Shown here: positions 63,653-64,000 of the stretch, piece by piece | Layout of the letters: each line of letters opens with the position of its first letter | Position numbering within the stretch: the first letter of the stretch is position 1 | Origin: TMED14 sp002167805 | GTDB lineage: Bacteria; Bacteroidota; Bacteroidia; Flavobacteriales; Schleiferiaceae | NCBI GenBank assembly: GCA_965655795.1 | Contig: CBFHHY010000009.1 | Span: 1 to 64,000, forward strand | Direction: 5' to 3' | DNA length: 64,000 nt | Notes under the pieces: generated by a model | The model's database searches: none | What the model was told of the DNA's origin: nothing | Seen by the model: the letters and a program-made list of their open reading frames with translations, nothing else | Made by a program: the position numbers and the translations under genes

Positions 63653-63704
63653 AATTTTAAAGAACCTTAAGAGATTTTAATCTCTAAATAAATTCTATCT
63701 CTGC

Positions 63705-64000
63705 TTATCGCTGAACAGCAACACGCATAGTACGTGTTCCTTCATCAGCTGTTAAGCGTACCATGTAGATTCCTGAAGCTAGATCGCTAAGATCAATATT
63801 AAGCTCACTAGAACCAGAATCCCACTTGGTTGCATTTAATAGCTCTCCGCGAAGACCTATGATAGATACCTCAACATCTCCTATTAGGTTAGTGCGCTCC
63901 AAGGTGAAGGCTCCAGAAGTTGGGTTCGGGAATAAGCTAACGCTTCCCAGTGCTTCGTCTATGCTTACAGCACAATCGTAACACTTACCAAAACATACTG
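63705..64000 (-). CDS. C-terminus of a T9SS type A cargo protein (5' end beyond window)
   Basis: The frame is open on the minus strand to the window edge, so only the last 97 residues are seen. They form a T9SS type A sorting domain: the conserved FPNPTSGAFTL entry, a central beta segment DVEVSIIGLRGELL, LASGIYMVRL and the terminal basic strand TMRVAVQR. The preceding segment contains three cysteines (CFGKCYDCAVS). The cargo function upstream cannot be judged. The gene is followed by a strong terminator. Confidence 0.85.
   Translation of the reverse strand, partial: VCFGKCYDCAVSIDEALGSVSLFPNPTSGAFTLERTNLIGDVEVSIIGLRGELLNATKWDSGSSELNIDLSDLASGIYMVRLTADEGTRTMRVAVQR

Overview
This window is a gene-dense, AT-rich chromosome segment from a Bacteroidota bacterium, most probably Flavobacteriales (a Cryomorphaceae/Schleiferiaceae-like lineage is a guess). 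The evidence is type IX secretion (T9SS) C-terminal sorting domains, the T9SS/gliding genes porZ and gldH, Bacteroidota-restricted families (DUF2480, DUF4292, DUF4837), a SecA without the C-terminal zinc motif, almost no Shine-Dalgarno sequences, and promoters of the Bacteroidota form TTTG-N19-TAnnTTTG. I saw no mobile element, prophage, CRISPR array or rRNA. No gene-free stretch exceeds 300 bases. Both ends of the window cut genes.

Layout. 1-2482 (+): end of a TonB-dependent receptor and a LolD/MacB-type ABC ATPase. 2479-7019 (-): the rimP-nusA-infB operon, with a terminator-like hairpin in its leader. 7169-12442: a secreted PKD-repeat protein (+), then tRNA-Gln, an acyl-CoA carboxylase beta chain and lepA (-). 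12503-20276: parB without parA (+), then (-) sufS-sufE-sufT, HMG-CoA synthase, DUF2480, DUF3050 and a DPP7-like S46 peptidase. 20426-28860: 3-hydroxyanthranilate dioxygenase overlapping a DtxR/MntR-type repressor (+), ACMS decarboxylase (-), then purF, the cobalamin adenosyltransferase, DUF2795 and secA (+). 28863-34789 (-): a flippase, dut, nucleotidyltransferase, TPR, DUF4292 and EnvC envelope operon. 34852-47334 (+): threonine dehydratase-like enzyme, RidA, ileS, DksA-like, lspA, M28 peptidase, gpsA, tatA, gatA, mltD-like and DUF4837. 47354-54584: recO and porZ (-), then gldH, PBP1A and a 3-oxoacid CoA-transferase pair (+). 54586-64000: a two-domain ABC ATPase, a serine hydrolase and lipB (-), an ElaA-like acetyltransferase (+), then a fused 2-oxoacid dehydrogenase E1, a crotonase and paaZ (-), and the C-terminus of a T9SS cargo protein.

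How the genes work together. Most genes are housekeeping: translation (rimP, nusA, infB, lepA, ileS, gatA, tRNA-Gln), protein export and envelope (secA, tatA, lspA, PBP1A, EnvC, MltD, porZ, gldH) and Fe-S assembly (sufSE, sufT). A second theme is amino-acid catabolism by an organism that degrades protein. It comprises the DPP7-like dipeptidyl peptidase, a branched-chain 2-oxoacid dehydrogenase E1, a propionyl-CoA carboxylase-type subunit with a B12 adenosyltransferase, a 3-oxoacid CoA-transferase, PaaZ, and three dispersed steps of the lower kynurenine pathway (3-HAO, ACMSD and a RidA protein that may be 2-aminomuconate deaminase).

I found no clearly new multi-gene system. The best leads are the terminator-like leader of rimP-nusA-infB, the coupling of 3-HAO to a repressor with MntR-like metal ligands, a 16-bp tandem duplication that separates a former sufE/sufT stop-start overlap, HMG-CoA synthase inside the suf operon, and a crotonase that lacks one of its two catalytic glutamates.
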